Shown: one piece after another, positions 51,427 to 59,089 of the stretch
Layout: each line of letters opens with the position of its first letter
Numbering within the stretch: position 1 is the stretch's first letter
Assembly (NCBI GenBank): GCA_947307255.1
Contig: CAMZIO010000006.1
Span: 1 to 64,000 of the forward strand
Source: an uncultured Clostridia bacterium
GTDB lineage: Bacteria; Bacillota; Clostridia; Oscillospirales; Oscillospiraceae
DNA: 64,000 nt
Direction: 5' to 3'
Made by a program: the position numbers and the translations under genes
The notes under the pieces: model-generated
What the model saw: the letters and a program-made list of their open reading frames with translations, nothing else
What the model was told of the DNA's origin: nothing
The model's database searches: none

Positions 51427-52484
51427 GTGTTACGATCCATGAGCGCCCGGGCGTGTATTCCTCATACGACGCGCTGAGCGTAATCCGGGGCGGCAAAGTG
51501 GGGAAAACGGTGGGCGTGGCCGCCGCTGCCACGGCGGGTACGCCGAACGAGGCGGTGCTTTTGAACTCGTTCCGCGAGGGACAAGCTGAGTTCGGGGCGG
51601 ACGGCGAAACGGCGGGAATGGAGGCGCTGCTGCGCGTGCTGTACGAAAACGGCGCGGGAAGCGTGCAGGCGGTGCGCGTGGACACGTCCGGAGAAAGTGC
51701 AGACTATGCAAGCGCATTTGCCGTGCTCAGCGAGTTGGACGACGTGGACGTGATCGTGTGCGACAGCACGGAGCTTGCCGTGCAGCAGGCGCTGCGCGGG
51801 AGCGTGGAGGCCGCAAGCGCCTTGCAGCGCGAACGCATTGCCGTAACGGGCGTGTGCGGTACGCGGGTGAGCGAGATGGTCGAGCAGGCGGCGGCGCTTA
51901 ACAGCGAGCGCGTGGTGCTGACGGCGACCAACATGGCGGGAGAACACGATGAGAGCGCGGCGCTGGTTGCGGCAGCCGTGGCGGCGGTGATTGCGGGGAA
52001 TGACGATCCCTCGGCACCGATCCACGGTACGCCGCTGCAGGGAGTGGCCGGACTGGCGGGCAGGTTTACAGACACGGAAATTGATTGGATGGTGCGCGGC
52101 GGCGTAACGCCCGTAGAGGCAATGGGCGGTATCGTTTCCCCGGTGAGAGCCGTAACGACACGCACGACCACCGGCGGCGCAGGCGACGCCACCTGGCGGG
52201 AGCTGACGACCATTCTGGTGGTGGACGACGTTATCCCGACGATCCGTGATTCGCTGAGAGCGCGCTTTTCCCGCAGCAAAAACACCGCGCAAAGCCGCGG
52301 CGCGATCCGCTCGCAGGTGATTCTGGAGCTGGAGGACAAGCTGGCAAACGAGCGCATCGACAGCTACGGCGAGGTGAAGGTGAGCGCGGTGGAAAACGAT
52401 CCGACCGTATGCCTGGTGGAGTTTAGCTTTGCGGTGGCGCATGGGCTGACGCGCATTTACCTCACGGCGCATATCACGGTTTGA
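51423..52484 (+). CDS. Contractile tail sheath protein (XkdK-like)
   Basis: A 353-residue tail sheath protein, the defining part of a contractile tail. It starts VTIHERPGVYSSYDAL, the usual sheath N-terminus (PGVY). The middle part GVAGLAGRFTDTEIDWMVRGGVTPVE and the C-terminal TIRDSLRARFSRSKNTAQSRGAIRSQVILELEDKL are typical of PBSX- and myovirus-type sheaths. The protein is compact compared with many 400-500 residue sheaths. It overlaps the preceding gene by ATGA and is followed by the tube gene. Confidence 0.9.
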   Translation: MSVTIHERPGVYSSYDALSVIRGGKVGKTVGVAAAATAGTPNEAVLLNSFREGQAEFGADGETAGMEALLRVLYENGAGSVQAVRVDTSGESADYASAFAVLSELDDVDVIVCDSTELAVQQALRGSVEAASALQRERIAVTGVCGTRVSEMVEQAAALNSERVVLTATNMAGEHDESAALVAAAVAAVIAGNDDPSAPIHGTPLQGVAGLAGRFTDTEIDWMVRGGVTPVEAMGGIVSPVRAVTTRTTTGGAGDATWRELTTILVVDDVIPTIRDSLRARFSRSKNTAQSRGAIRSQVILELEDKLANERIDSYGEVKVSAVENDPTVCLVEFSFAVAHGLTRIYLTAHITV

Positions 52485-52495
52485 GGAGGATGACG

Positions 52496-52885
52496 ATGGC
52501 GAATATGACGTTTCCGATGAGCAGCGATATTTATCTGGAGGTCAATGGGAAAAAGGTGGCGGTGGTGCAGAGCTACACCGCACTGGCGACGCGCACAAGC
52601 CGCGAGATCGAAGCGTTCGGCGAAAACGAGCCGGTGGCGACGATTGCCGGACAGCGCAAGTATAAGCTGGAGCTTAGCCGCCTGTACGCGACGGACGAGG
52701 CGATCAGCGACGGGATCAGCTTCTATGACCTGACGGATTTTTCGCTGGTGATCTGCAAGCCGAGCAAGCGCATTATTTACAGCGGGTGCCGCTGGAACAG
52801 TATCGAGGAGATCGGTAAGCTGGGCGAGCCGGTGGCAGAGCACGTAACGGTGGTGGCGCGCAAGCGTCTGGAGATTCCGGCATGA
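52496..52885 (+). CDS. Tail tube protein (XkdM-like)
   Basis: A 129-residue tube protein following the sheath, as xkdM follows xkdK. It begins NMTFPMSSDIYLEVNGKKVAVVQSYTA, a common opening of PBSX-type tube proteins, and is a beta-rich single domain with the late HVTVVARKRLEIP strand. Hexameric rings of it would form the inner tube. The ATG at 52496 has AGGAGG six bases before it; an ATG at 52490 overlaps the ribosome site. It shares ATGA with the next gene. Confidence 0.85.
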   Translation: MANMTFPMSSDIYLEVNGKKVAVVQSYTALATRTSREIEAFGENEPVATIAGQRKYKLELSRLYATDEAISDGISFYDLTDFSLVICKPSKRIIYSGCRWNSIEEIGKLGEPVAEHVTVVARKRLEIPA

Positions 52886-53223
52886 ACGGCGGGGAATATG
52901 AAATAAAGATCCTGCCGGCGTGGGATTTGCTGCGGCTGCGTGCAGAAGCAAAGAAAAGAGACTGCGCCGATGAGGGCGAGCGGGCGGTCTTTGCCAACGG
53001 CGCGCTGCTGGCGGAGAGCCTGCGGCGAAACGGCAAGCCGATCTTCGACGGCGCGGAGGCAGTCCTGCGGACGCTGGGCGCGGGGGAGATCAACCGGCTG
53101 GTAGAGCAGTACGTGCAGGCGGAGGAGAGCAGATGCTTTTCCTTTGCCGCCGGAGAGAACGAGGCGTTCGACGAGGGACGGTTTGCCCGCATGAAGGAGG
53201 GGGAGCGGGAATCGACTACTTAG
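52882..53223 (+). CDS. Tail assembly chaperone (XkdN-like)
   Basis: A 113-residue protein in the position of xkdN or lambda gpG, which normally wraps the tape-measure protein before tube assembly. It has a helical texture with EIKILPAWDLLRLRAEAKKRD near the start, and it ends in MKEGERESTT. Near its end (53197-53205) is GAGGGGGAG. A -1 slip there would join it to the frame of the next open region, as tail chaperone genes often do. It is odd that no long tape-measure gene follows. Confidence 0.7.
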   Translation: MNGGEYEIKILPAWDLLRLRAEAKKRDCADEGERAVFANGALLAESLRRNGKPIFDGAEAVLRTLGAGEINRLVEQYVQAEESRCFSFAAGENEAFDEGRFARMKEGERESTT

Positions 53224-53228
53224 AGCAG

Positions 53229-53717
53229 GTGTTGAGACAAAGCGAGAGACTGTTTCGTGCGTGGCAGGCAAAGCTGACAGGCGCGGCGGCGTCCGGCGGC
53301 ACGAACGCCGCCGCAAGGGAAGAGACGGGAAACGCCGCGTACGCGCAGCGGAGGCAGGAGAGCGAAGGCGGGCTGCGCGTCCGCGGCGAAGCGGAGCGCC
53401 GAAAGCCGGTGGAGGCGGCGCTCAATGAGCAGGAAGAGCCCGACGCGACGGCAAACGGTCTGCCAGTCGGCAGACCGTTTGCCGCAGCGGGAAGGATGAG
53501 CGTGGCCACACCTTATTCTGTGCTGCCGGGCGTTATGGCGCAGGGCGCTGCGGGACTGACGCTGGCGAGCGGGTGGCAGCAGGACGACGCAGCCAACGGC
53601 TCGCCGGAGCAGGCGCGTGCGGCGCGCGAGGCGCAGGAGGTGCAGAGCATGAACGCGCTGTCGGATCGCTTTGAGCGGGACGCAAGACGATACGACGGTG
53701 GGTTTTTACTATACTGA
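53229..53717 (+). CDS. Short protein in place of the tape measure, likely reached by -1 frameshift
   Basis: An open region of at least 162 residues in the -1 frame relative to the chaperone gene. The GTG at 53229 is the only near start codon and has no ribosome site, so a frameshift product (roughly 270-280 residues) is more likely. The middle is Ala/Glu/Arg-rich and low in complexity; a mild hydrophobic stretch (VLPGVMAQGAAGLTLASG) and a helical end (SMNALSDRFERDARRYDGGF) follow. It could be a T-type chaperone extension, a shrunken tape measure, or both. I recognise no family. Confidence 0.55.
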   Translation: MLRQSERLFRAWQAKLTGAAASGGTNAAAREETGNAAYAQRRQESEGGLRVRGEAERRKPVEAALNEQEEPDATANGLPVGRPFAAAGRMSVATPYSVLPGVMAQGAAGLTLASGWQQDDAANGSPEQARAAREAQEVQSMNALSDRFERDARRYDGGFLLY

Positions 53718-53732
53718 TAAGGAGACGGACGG

Positions 53733-54290
53733 ATGGAATTGACGCCGATGCGATACAAGAATTACGTTTGGCCGCACAATCCGGAGACCTATACGATCTC
53801 GTTCGCGCGCAAGGTAGTGGCGCAGAAGGTGCCGTATGGGCGTTACGGGATGCAGGATCTGGGCCTGAGCTACCGGATGATGGAGGGCGAGGGGGCGTTC
53901 GCGGGGGAGAACGCTTACGACGAGTTCAAAAAACTGGCCACCGTGTTCTACGAGGGGGGAGCCGGCGTGCTGGTGCATCCGGTGTGGCAGACGACGAAGG
54001 CATATTTCGTCTCGCTGGAGCTGACGCAGGAGCCGTTTCAAGACTACGTGCGTTATCGCTTCGCCTTCTGGGAGGAGTGCGAGCAGGATAACAGCCTGGT
54101 CGTTGCAAAGGCAGGGGAAACGAGCGCCGCGGCAAAGACGGAGCGTAAGACCTGTACCGTGATGCGCGGCGACACGCTGTGGGCGATCGCGGGAAGGTAT
54201 GGCGTAACGCTGGGCGCACTGCTGGCGGCAAATCCCCAGATCAAAAACCCAAATTACATTACGGCGGGAGAGCAGGTGATGCTGCCGTGA
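53733..54290 (+). CDS. LysM-domain tail hub protein (XkdP-like)
   Basis: A 185-residue protein matching xkdP in position and design. An N-terminal beta-rich part (about 1-120, YVWPHNPETYTISFARKVV) is followed by a C-terminal LysM domain (about 138-184, CTVMRGDTLWAIAGRYGVTLGALLAANPQI) that binds glycan and lies within the tail baseplate-hub of PBSX-type particles. AAGGAGACGG precedes the ATG. It overlaps the next gene by GTGA. Normally it directly follows the tape-measure gene, which is absent. Confidence 0.85.
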   Translation: MELTPMRYKNYVWPHNPETYTISFARKVVAQKVPYGRYGMQDLGLSYRMMEGEGAFAGENAYDEFKKLATVFYEGGAGVLVHPVWQTTKAYFVSLELTQEPFQDYVRYRFAFWEECEQDNSLVVAKAGETSAAAKTERKTCTVMRGDTLWAIAGRYGVTLGALLAANPQIKNPNYITAGEQVMLP

Positions 54291-55222
54291 TCGGACAGAT
54301 CGAAACCTGCGGCGGGGAACGCTATACGCTGCCGGTACTGTATCGCTGGGAGCTGCGATACACCGGCGGCGTACCGTGCGACAGCTTCTCGCTGCGCTGC
54401 GCTTACGAGGCGGAAATGGCGGACGTGCTGTGCCGGGCGGTGCGCTTCACCGCAACGGAAAACAAAAAGACGGTGTTCCGGGGTGTGATCGACGAGTACA
54501 GTGCGGTGTGCGACGAAAAGGGAAGATGGCTGGAGATCAACGGAAGAGGCCTTGCCGCGTTGCTGCTGGACAATGAGGCGGAGGCGCTGAATTACCAGCG
54601 CGCGACGATGGGGGAGATTCTCGGCAACCATGTGCAGCCCTACGGAATCCGCTGCGCCGGGCAGGACGAGCTGGCAGGGGAAAACTATCGCGTGGAGAGC
54701 GGAAGCAGCGAATGGAAGGCTGTGAGCAGTTTTACGCATTATTACGGCGGATTTTGGCCTTTTTTTACCAAGACGGGCGAGATGATCGTGCAACGGGAGC
54801 GCCAGCGCCGGATGCTGACGCTGGACGGCAGGACGCCGGTAACGGCGCTGCAGTACCGGGACAGACGCTACGGGGTCGTCTCAGAGGCGGTGATGATCAA
54901 TCGCAAGACCCGTGCGCGCGTGAGTGTGAAAAACGAGGCGTTTGCACGCCGCGGCGGGCGCTGCCGACGCATCTGCTATTTGCCGGCGAACACCTCGTAT
55001 CGCAAGGTGCGCTACACCGGAGAGTATCAGATCGAACGCTCCAAAGAGGGAAGCGAGGAGTTGACGGCAACCATTCTGGGCGCCTATGACGCGGATGCGG
55101 GAGATCTGGTGCAGGTAGACAACAGCAATCTTGGCGTAAAGGGACGATTCACCGTCCGAGAGGTCGTGCGGCGCTTCGGCGCGGACGGGGAAACGACGAC
55201 GCTGCGAATGCAGAGGGAGTAA
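54287..55222 (+). CDS. Baseplate hub protein (XkdQ / late control gpD-like)
   Basis: A 311-residue hub protein of the gp27/gpD class. Features are the early LPVLYRWELRYTGGVPCDSFSLRCAYEAEM, the FRGVIDEYSAVCDEKGRWLEINGRGLAALLLDNEA strand-helix region typical of XkdQ-like proteins, and a C-terminal YDADAGDLVQVDNSNLGVKGRFTVREVVRRFG. It would form the central ring that joins tube and spike. The GTG start at 54287 shares four bases with the preceding stop codon. The frame is open upstream only through the LysM gene. Confidence 0.82.
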   Translation: MIGQIETCGGERYTLPVLYRWELRYTGGVPCDSFSLRCAYEAEMADVLCRAVRFTATENKKTVFRGVIDEYSAVCDEKGRWLEINGRGLAALLLDNEAEALNYQRATMGEILGNHVQPYGIRCAGQDELAGENYRVESGSSEWKAVSSFTHYYGGFWPFFTKTGEMIVQRERQRRMLTLDGRTPVTALQYRDRRYGVVSEAVMINRKTRARVSVKNEAFARRGGRCRRICYLPANTSYRKVRYTGEYQIERSKEGSEELTATILGAYDADAGDLVQVDNSNLGVKGRFTVREVVRRFGADGETTTLRMQRE

Positions 55223-55226
55223 ACAT

Positions 55227-55595
55227 ATGTGGTTATCGGAAAGACTGGCGGCGCAGCGCCGGGAGGAAATTCCGGCGGCAGAGGCAGGGACGGTTACGAT
55301 CGACGAATCGGGCGCGGCGGTGTACGCCCACGGCGAGATCCGGGGCGGCACGGTCCTTGCGCCGGGCGGCGTCGCGTGGCGGCCGAGGAACGGTGCGCAG
55401 GCACTGGTGCTCAAGGGCGCTGCGTCGGAGGAGAAGAACTATATTTTGGGCGTGGAAAACGAGGAGCTTGCAGAGCTTGAGCCGGGGGAAGTGTGTTTGT
55501 ATACCTCCGGCGGGGCAAAGGTCCATCTGACCCGCGACGGGAAAATTCTGCTGTGGGGGACCGTGTACGTAAACGGCCTGCCGCTGCTGGGATAG
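55227..55595 (+). CDS. Baseplate spike protein, gpV-like (XkdR-position)
   Basis: A 122-residue beta-rich protein in the xkdR position. The first part resembles the OB-fold of spike proteins (TVTIDESGAAVYAHGEIRGGTVLAPGGVAWRPRNGAQALVL) and the second the repeated strands of a spike shaft (CLYTSGGAKVHLTRDGKILLWGTVYVNG). The size is small, so the spike should be short. A baseplate-spike role is inferred from order and pattern. GAGGGAG precedes the ATG. Confidence 0.72.
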   Translation: MWLSERLAAQRREEIPAAEAGTVTIDESGAAVYAHGEIRGGTVLAPGGVAWRPRNGAQALVLKGAASEEKNYILGVENEELAELEPGEVCLYTSGGAKVHLTRDGKILLWGTVYVNGLPLLG

Positions 55596-55606
55596 GAGGC
55601 GGTAAG

Positions 55607-55960
55607 ATGGAACTGAAGCTCAGAGACGGAGATTACGTGCGCGACGGAATCGGCGGATTGGAACGCGTACACGGCGGGGAGGAGCTGGTACAGCGCTTGC
55701 GTTACAGGCTGTGCGCGCGCAGAGGCGCATTCCCGTTTGCACCGACGCTGGGCAGCGAGCTGCACCTGCTTTGGCAGGAAAAGCCGAGTGCACGACTGGC
55801 CGCTGCGCGGAAATACGTGGCCGAAGCGCTGGCGGAGGAGCGGGACGTGCGCGTGAAGAACGTGGTGCTGCGGCAGGAGGGCGACGTGCTGTACGTACAC
55901 GTGCTGCTGGCGCATGGGGAGCAGAGCGCGGACATAACGCTGCGGCTGGAAGGAGAATGA
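55607..55960 (+). CDS. Baseplate wedge protein, gp25/W-like (XkdS)
   Basis: A 117-residue protein of the XkdS (DUF2634)/gp25 type, the small lysozyme-like wedge subunit that starts sheath assembly. DYVRDGIGGLERVHGGEELVQRLRYRL and FPFAPTLGSELHLLW show the typical pattern of an early Glu-rich helix and GS-L element. It ends with a strand pair, DVRVKNVVLRQEGDVLYVHVLL. TAGGAGGCGG precedes the ATG at 55607. The next gene starts three bases after its stop. Confidence 0.8.
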   Translation: MELKLRDGDYVRDGIGGLERVHGGEELVQRLRYRLCARRGAFPFAPTLGSELHLLWQEKPSARLAAARKYVAEALAEERDVRVKNVVLRQEGDVLYVHVLLAHGEQSADITLRLEGE

Positions 55961-55962
55961 CG

Positions 55963-57021
55963 ATGGAAGAGATCACGGCAATTTATCAGCGGATGCGCGA
56001 GAACTTCACGCAGCGTGCCGGCTTTGAGCCGAGCGAGAGCTGCGATGCGATGGTGCGCCTGTATGCGCTCAGCGCCGAGGTGCAGTCGCTGCTTTCGCAG
56101 GCGGACTGGGTGCTGGAACAGAGCTTTCCGCAGACGGCAAAGGGATCGTATCTGGACTACCATGCGCAGATGCGTGGAATCGTACGAAGAAGCGCGACCT
56201 CGGCTTCCGGGCTGCTGCGCTTTTTCGCGGGAGGCAGTTCCCCGACGGATTATGAGATCCCGGCGGGAACGGTGTGCATGAACGACGCGGGAATCAAATT
56301 CCGTACCACGGAGGACGCCGTGCTGCGCGAGGGGGAAACCTGCGTGGACGTGCCCGCGCAGGCAATGGAGCCAGGCGAGCAGGGCAACGCCATCGCCGGG
56401 GCGGTGATCGTCATTTCGGCGGTGCCGACGGGGATCGTGGCCTGTACCAACCCGGAGGCGTTCGCCGGCGGCAGTGATGCAGAGACGGACGACGCGCTGC
56501 GCGAGCGCATTCTGGAAAGCTATCACCGCCTGCCCAACGGGGCGAACGCCGCGTTTTACGAACAGGAGGCCCTGCAATTCGACGACGTGGCGTCGGCAAA
56601 GGCCGTCGGCCGGGCGCGCGGGATCGGTACGGTGGACGTTTATATTGCCGCGCAGGCCGGCGCTCCGACGGCGGAACTGTGCGCGGCAGTGGCGTCGGCG
56701 CTGGAGAGCAAAAGAGAAATTGCGGTCGATTTGCGCGTACTGGCGCCCTCCACGCGGGCGGTGGACCTATCGGCAGAGATCGCCGTAAAGCCGGGCTATG
56801 CTTACGCCGAGGTGTGCGAACGGGTGGAAGAAGCGCTGCGCGCGCAGTTTACCGGCCTGGCGCTGGGAAGAGACGTGCTGAGCGCCGGACTCAGCGCGCT
56901 GATTTTCGGCGTGGAGGGAGTGGCAAACTGCCACCTGCTTACGCCGGCGAACGACGTGCAGATTGCGGCGACGGAGCTGCCCGTGCTGCAGACGATCCAG
57001 CTCAGCGAGATCGCTGAATAA
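55963..57021 (+). CDS. Baseplate protein J (XkdT-like)
   Basis: A 352-residue baseplate wedge protein of the gpJ/gp6 family. Typical elements are TAKGSYLDYHAQMRGIVRRSATSASGLLRF, PAGTVCMNDAGIKFRTTEDAVL, PTGIVACTNPEAFAGGSDAETDDALRERIL and the PNGANAAFYEQEAL helix. It forms the periphery of the baseplate with gpI. The ATG at 55963 has AAGGAG eight bases upstream, better than an ATG at 55957. Length is normal for XkdT-type proteins, so this part of the tail looks complete. Confidence 0.9.
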   Translation: MEEITAIYQRMRENFTQRAGFEPSESCDAMVRLYALSAEVQSLLSQADWVLEQSFPQTAKGSYLDYHAQMRGIVRRSATSASGLLRFFAGGSSPTDYEIPAGTVCMNDAGIKFRTTEDAVLREGETCVDVPAQAMEPGEQGNAIAGAVIVISAVPTGIVACTNPEAFAGGSDAETDDALRERILESYHRLPNGANAAFYEQEALQFDDVASAKAVGRARGIGTVDVYIAAQAGAPTAELCAAVASALESKREIAVDLRVLAPSTRAVDLSAEIAVKPGYAYAEVCERVEEALRAQFTGLALGRDVLSAGLSALIFGVEGVANCHLLTPANDVQIAATELPVLQTIQLSEIAE

Positions 57022-57037
57022 ACGAAGGGGGATGCAG

Positions 57038-57610
57038 ATGGGTTATTTTGAATATTTGTGCACCCTGCTGGAGCCGCTGCACATCTACGCCCTCGACGAG
57101 GAAAACAACAATACCGCAGAGCTTTTTGCCGCGGGAAGTGCGCTGGACGCGGCGGCGGAACGCTTTGCCCGCGCCGAGCGTGAGAGTATTTTGGAAACGG
57201 CGGAGGATGCGGGCCTTTCCAAACGGGAGCGGTTGTTTGCACGCTGTCCGGTAAACGTCTCGCTGCCGCTGCGCCGCCGCGCGATCGCCGCGCTGATGCA
57301 AATCGGAGGCGACGACTTTACCCTTGCGGCGATCAACCGCGCGATCAACGGCTGCGGAATTTCCGCGGAGGTGAGGGAGACGGACTCCGCCGGCGTGGTG
57401 CAGGTGAGCTTTCCGGGAACGGTAGGCGTGCCGGATGGGTTTGCACAGATCCGGGAGATCATCCTGGACATCATCCCCTGCCATTTGCTGACGGAGTTTT
57501 GGTTCTTGTTCCTTACCTGGGCGCGCTGCGAGGAACTGGGCTATACCTGGGCGGAGATCGAGCAGGCAGATCACGACTGGGAGAGCTTTCAAGAGGCGGT
57601 GTACCGATGA
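57038..57610 (+). CDS. Tail protein I-like (XkdU)
   Basis: A 190-residue protein of the DUF2313/XkdU type that follows gpJ and joins the baseplate to fibres. Features are MGYFEYLCTLLEPLHIYAL at the start, an all-helix middle RRAIAALMQIGGDDFTLAAINRAINGCG, and late PCHLLTEFWFLFLTW. In related phages fibre genes follow at once. Here the next gene, xhlA-like, overlaps it by four bases, leaving no room for any fibre gene. The ATG at 57038 has AGGGGG six bases before it. Confidence 0.85.
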   Translation: MGYFEYLCTLLEPLHIYALDEENNNTAELFAAGSALDAAAERFARAERESILETAEDAGLSKRERLFARCPVNVSLPLRRRAIAALMQIGGDDFTLAAINRAINGCGISAEVRETDSAGVVQVSFPGTVGVPDGFAQIREIILDIIPCHLLTEFWFLFLTWARCEELGYTWAEIEQADHDWESFQEAVYR

Positions 57611-57903
57611 ACGAACAGGAGCTTTCTGTAAAGCTGACGGAAACGGAGTCGCGCATGAAATCAAATACCCACCGCATTGATAAGCTGGAACAGCGGCAGG
57701 ATGACCTTGAAAAGCTGGTAACGGCGGTGGAGGTGCTGACGGCGCGGGAAGAAGGCATGGAGCGGGATCTGAAGGAGATCAAATCGGACGTCAAAACGAT
57801 TACGGAAAAACCGGCGAAACACTGGGATACGATGATTGACCGCGGGCTCTACGCCCTTATCGGCGCAGCGCTATCCTATCTGATGACTGGAGGCGGCGCA
57901 TGA
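57607..57903 (+). CDS. Hemolysin XhlA-type holin partner
   Basis: A 98-residue protein with a long coiled coil (about 5-70, KLTETESRMKSNTHRIDKLEQRQDDLEKLV) and a C-terminal membrane helix (about 78-96, GLYALIGAALSYLMTG). This is the design of XhlA in PBSX, which works with the holin XhlB to open the membrane for the endolysin. It overlaps the preceding gene by ATGA and the next one by four bases. Confidence 0.85.
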   Translation: MNEQELSVKLTETESRMKSNTHRIDKLEQRQDDLEKLVTAVEVLTAREEGMERDLKEIKSDVKTITEKPAKHWDTMIDRGLYALIGAALSYLMTGGGA

Positions 57904-58163
57904 AAACGAGCGGACGGTTTTCCAAACGACTGTTGCTGCTGGAGAGTGCGATCGTGCTCTATACGACGGCGGAGGGCTTTTCTCTGGCGCGGATGGCGGT
58001 GGGCGCGAATTTCTGCGGCTCGCTGCCGTGGATCGCTACGATGGTAACGGCGGCGTGGAGCGCCTACGGCGCTTCCGCTGCGTTTTATTACGGCAAAGCA
58101 AGGGCGGAGAATACGGTCGGAGGCGTGGTTTACGAGACGGCACTGCTGGACCGGGAGAACTGA
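57900..58163 (+). CDS. Small membrane protein, candidate holin
   Basis: An 87-residue protein with two hydrophobic segments (about 10-28 and 42-64) between basic ends. Position between xhlA and a second small membrane protein before the endolysin gene points to a holin or holin-associated role. It does not clearly belong to a known holin family by eye. It shares ATGA with the xhlA-like gene. Confidence 0.65.
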   Translation: MKTSGRFSKRLLLLESAIVLYTTAEGFSLARMAVGANFCGSLPWIATMVTAAWSAYGASAAFYYGKARAENTVGGVVYETALLDREN

Positions 58164-58178
58164 GGAGGGGGAGTGCGT

Positions 58179-58382
58179 ATGCTGATGAAAAGGTTGGGCC
58201 ATCTGCTGACCGTCAAAAGCCTGGTAACGATTATTCTGACGGTTACGTTCTGCGTGCTGACGGTGAATAGCAAGGTAACACAGGAGTTCAATACGGTGTA
58301 TCTGATGGTGATTGCGTTCTATTTCGGCACGCAAAACGGCAAGGCGGAGCAACTGAAGCATGATCAACAGCAGAGAGATTGA
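58179..58382 (+). CDS. Second small membrane protein, candidate holin
   Basis: A 67-residue protein with two hydrophobic segments (about 14-30 and 39-52), a basic start and a charged C-terminal tail. This is the usual shape of a small holin. It precedes and overlaps the endolysin gene by 23 bases. The ATG at 58179 has GAGGAGGGG about eight bases upstream; a GTG at 58173 is too near. Two holin-like genes in a row may be holin and antiholin. Confidence 0.65.
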   Translation: MLMKRLGHLLTVKSLVTIILTVTFCVLTVNSKVTQEFNTVYLMVIAFYFGTQNGKAEQLKHDQQQRD

Positions 58383-59031
58383 CGCGCTGCGGCCGGACGT
58401 TGCCCAAAACTGCAGATTGCTGCTGCGCCGGGCGGCGGAACGGGGGCTTTCCGTGCTGGTAACGCAGACGGTGCGCGACGAAGCGTATCAGGCCGCACTG
58501 TATGCCCAGGGGAGAACGAAGCCGGGCAGCGTCGTTACGAATGCAAGCAAACCGTCGTTTCACGACGTGCGGGCGGGACTGGCCTTCGATATCTGCAAGG
58601 ATGAAGCGGGGCATGCTTACGACGACGCGGCGTTTTTCGAACAGGTCGGCGCGCTGGGTAAGCAGATGGGCTTTTCATGGGGCGGAGATTGGAAAAGCTT
58701 CCCGGATCGGCCGCATTTTCAGTGGGATGGACACGGGGCGTACAGCGCGGCGATGATACGCGCGGGGCATTATCCGCCGCCGATGCCCCGCGCTGAGGAG
58801 GAAAAGACGGTGAAACAGGAAGAGTTTGACGCGATGATGAAGACCTATCTGCAGCGGCAGTATAAAACGCCGCCCGCCGACTGGAGCGGTGAGGCGCGCG
58901 CGTGGGCGGAGCGGATCGGCTTGATTCGCGGCGATGAAACGGGGAACAAACTGTACGGCGCGTTTCTCACACGGGAGCAGATGGCCGTTGTGCTGATGCG
59001 GCTGTGCGAATACCTCGAAGGAAAGCGGTAA
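58360..59031 (+). CDS. Endolysin: M15-type peptidase with C-terminal accessory domain
   Basis: A 223-residue peptidoglycan peptidase. The first 130 residues are an M15 (VanY/L-alanyl-D-glutamate peptidase-like) domain with zinc ligands H68 (PSFHDVRAG), D77 (LAFDI) and H119 (RPHFQW). A linker (PPPMPRAEEE) leads to a C-terminal 75-residue helical region, EARAWAERIGLIRGDETGNKLYGAFLTREQMAVVLMRL, which resembles one SLH-like repeat and may bind the wall. It should release particles by cell lysis. It is the last gene of the block, ending at a bidirectional terminator. Confidence 0.88.
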   Translation: MINSREIDALRPDVAQNCRLLLRRAAERGLSVLVTQTVRDEAYQAALYAQGRTKPGSVVTNASKPSFHDVRAGLAFDICKDEAGHAYDDAAFFEQVGALGKQMGFSWGGDWKSFPDRPHFQWDGHGAYSAAMIRAGHYPPPMPRAEEEKTVKQEEFDAMMKTYLQRQYKTPPADWSGEARAWAERIGLIRGDETGNKLYGAFLTREQMAVVLMRLCEYLEGKR

Positions 59032-59075
59032 AAAAAGAAGGAGCAAGGCTATCTGGCCTTGCTCCTTCTTTTTTT
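59031..59075. terminator. Bidirectional terminator at the right end of the phage-like block
   Basis: A perfect 19-bp stem (59031-59049 with 59056-59074) with A residues on its left side and T residues on its right. It serves the endolysin gene and the converging mscS gene. Confidence 0.95.
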
Positions 59076-59089
59076 GCATATTTCGTCCG

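Larger units (their letters stand above)
44839..59075 (+). mobile_element. PBSX-type phage-derived gene block (packaging, head, contractile tail, lysis)
   Basis: About 23 plus-strand genes, nearly all overlapping or separated by fewer than 20 bases, in the order of the B. subtilis PBSX element: xtmA, xtmB, xkdE, xkdF, xkdG, xkdH-I-J, xkdK, xkdM, xkdN, (xkdO missing), xkdP to xkdU, (xkdV-X missing), xhlA, holin, endolysin. There is no integrase, excisionase, repressor, replication or tail-fibre gene, and no direct repeat that could be att was seen at the borders. GC content and codon use match the host, so it looks long resident. Confidence 0.85.

Noticed and set aside
44910..59031. Pure R-type tailocin (headless contractile bacteriocin)
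   Set aside because: Terminase, portal, protease and major capsid genes are all present and look intact, so a DNA-filled head is expected.
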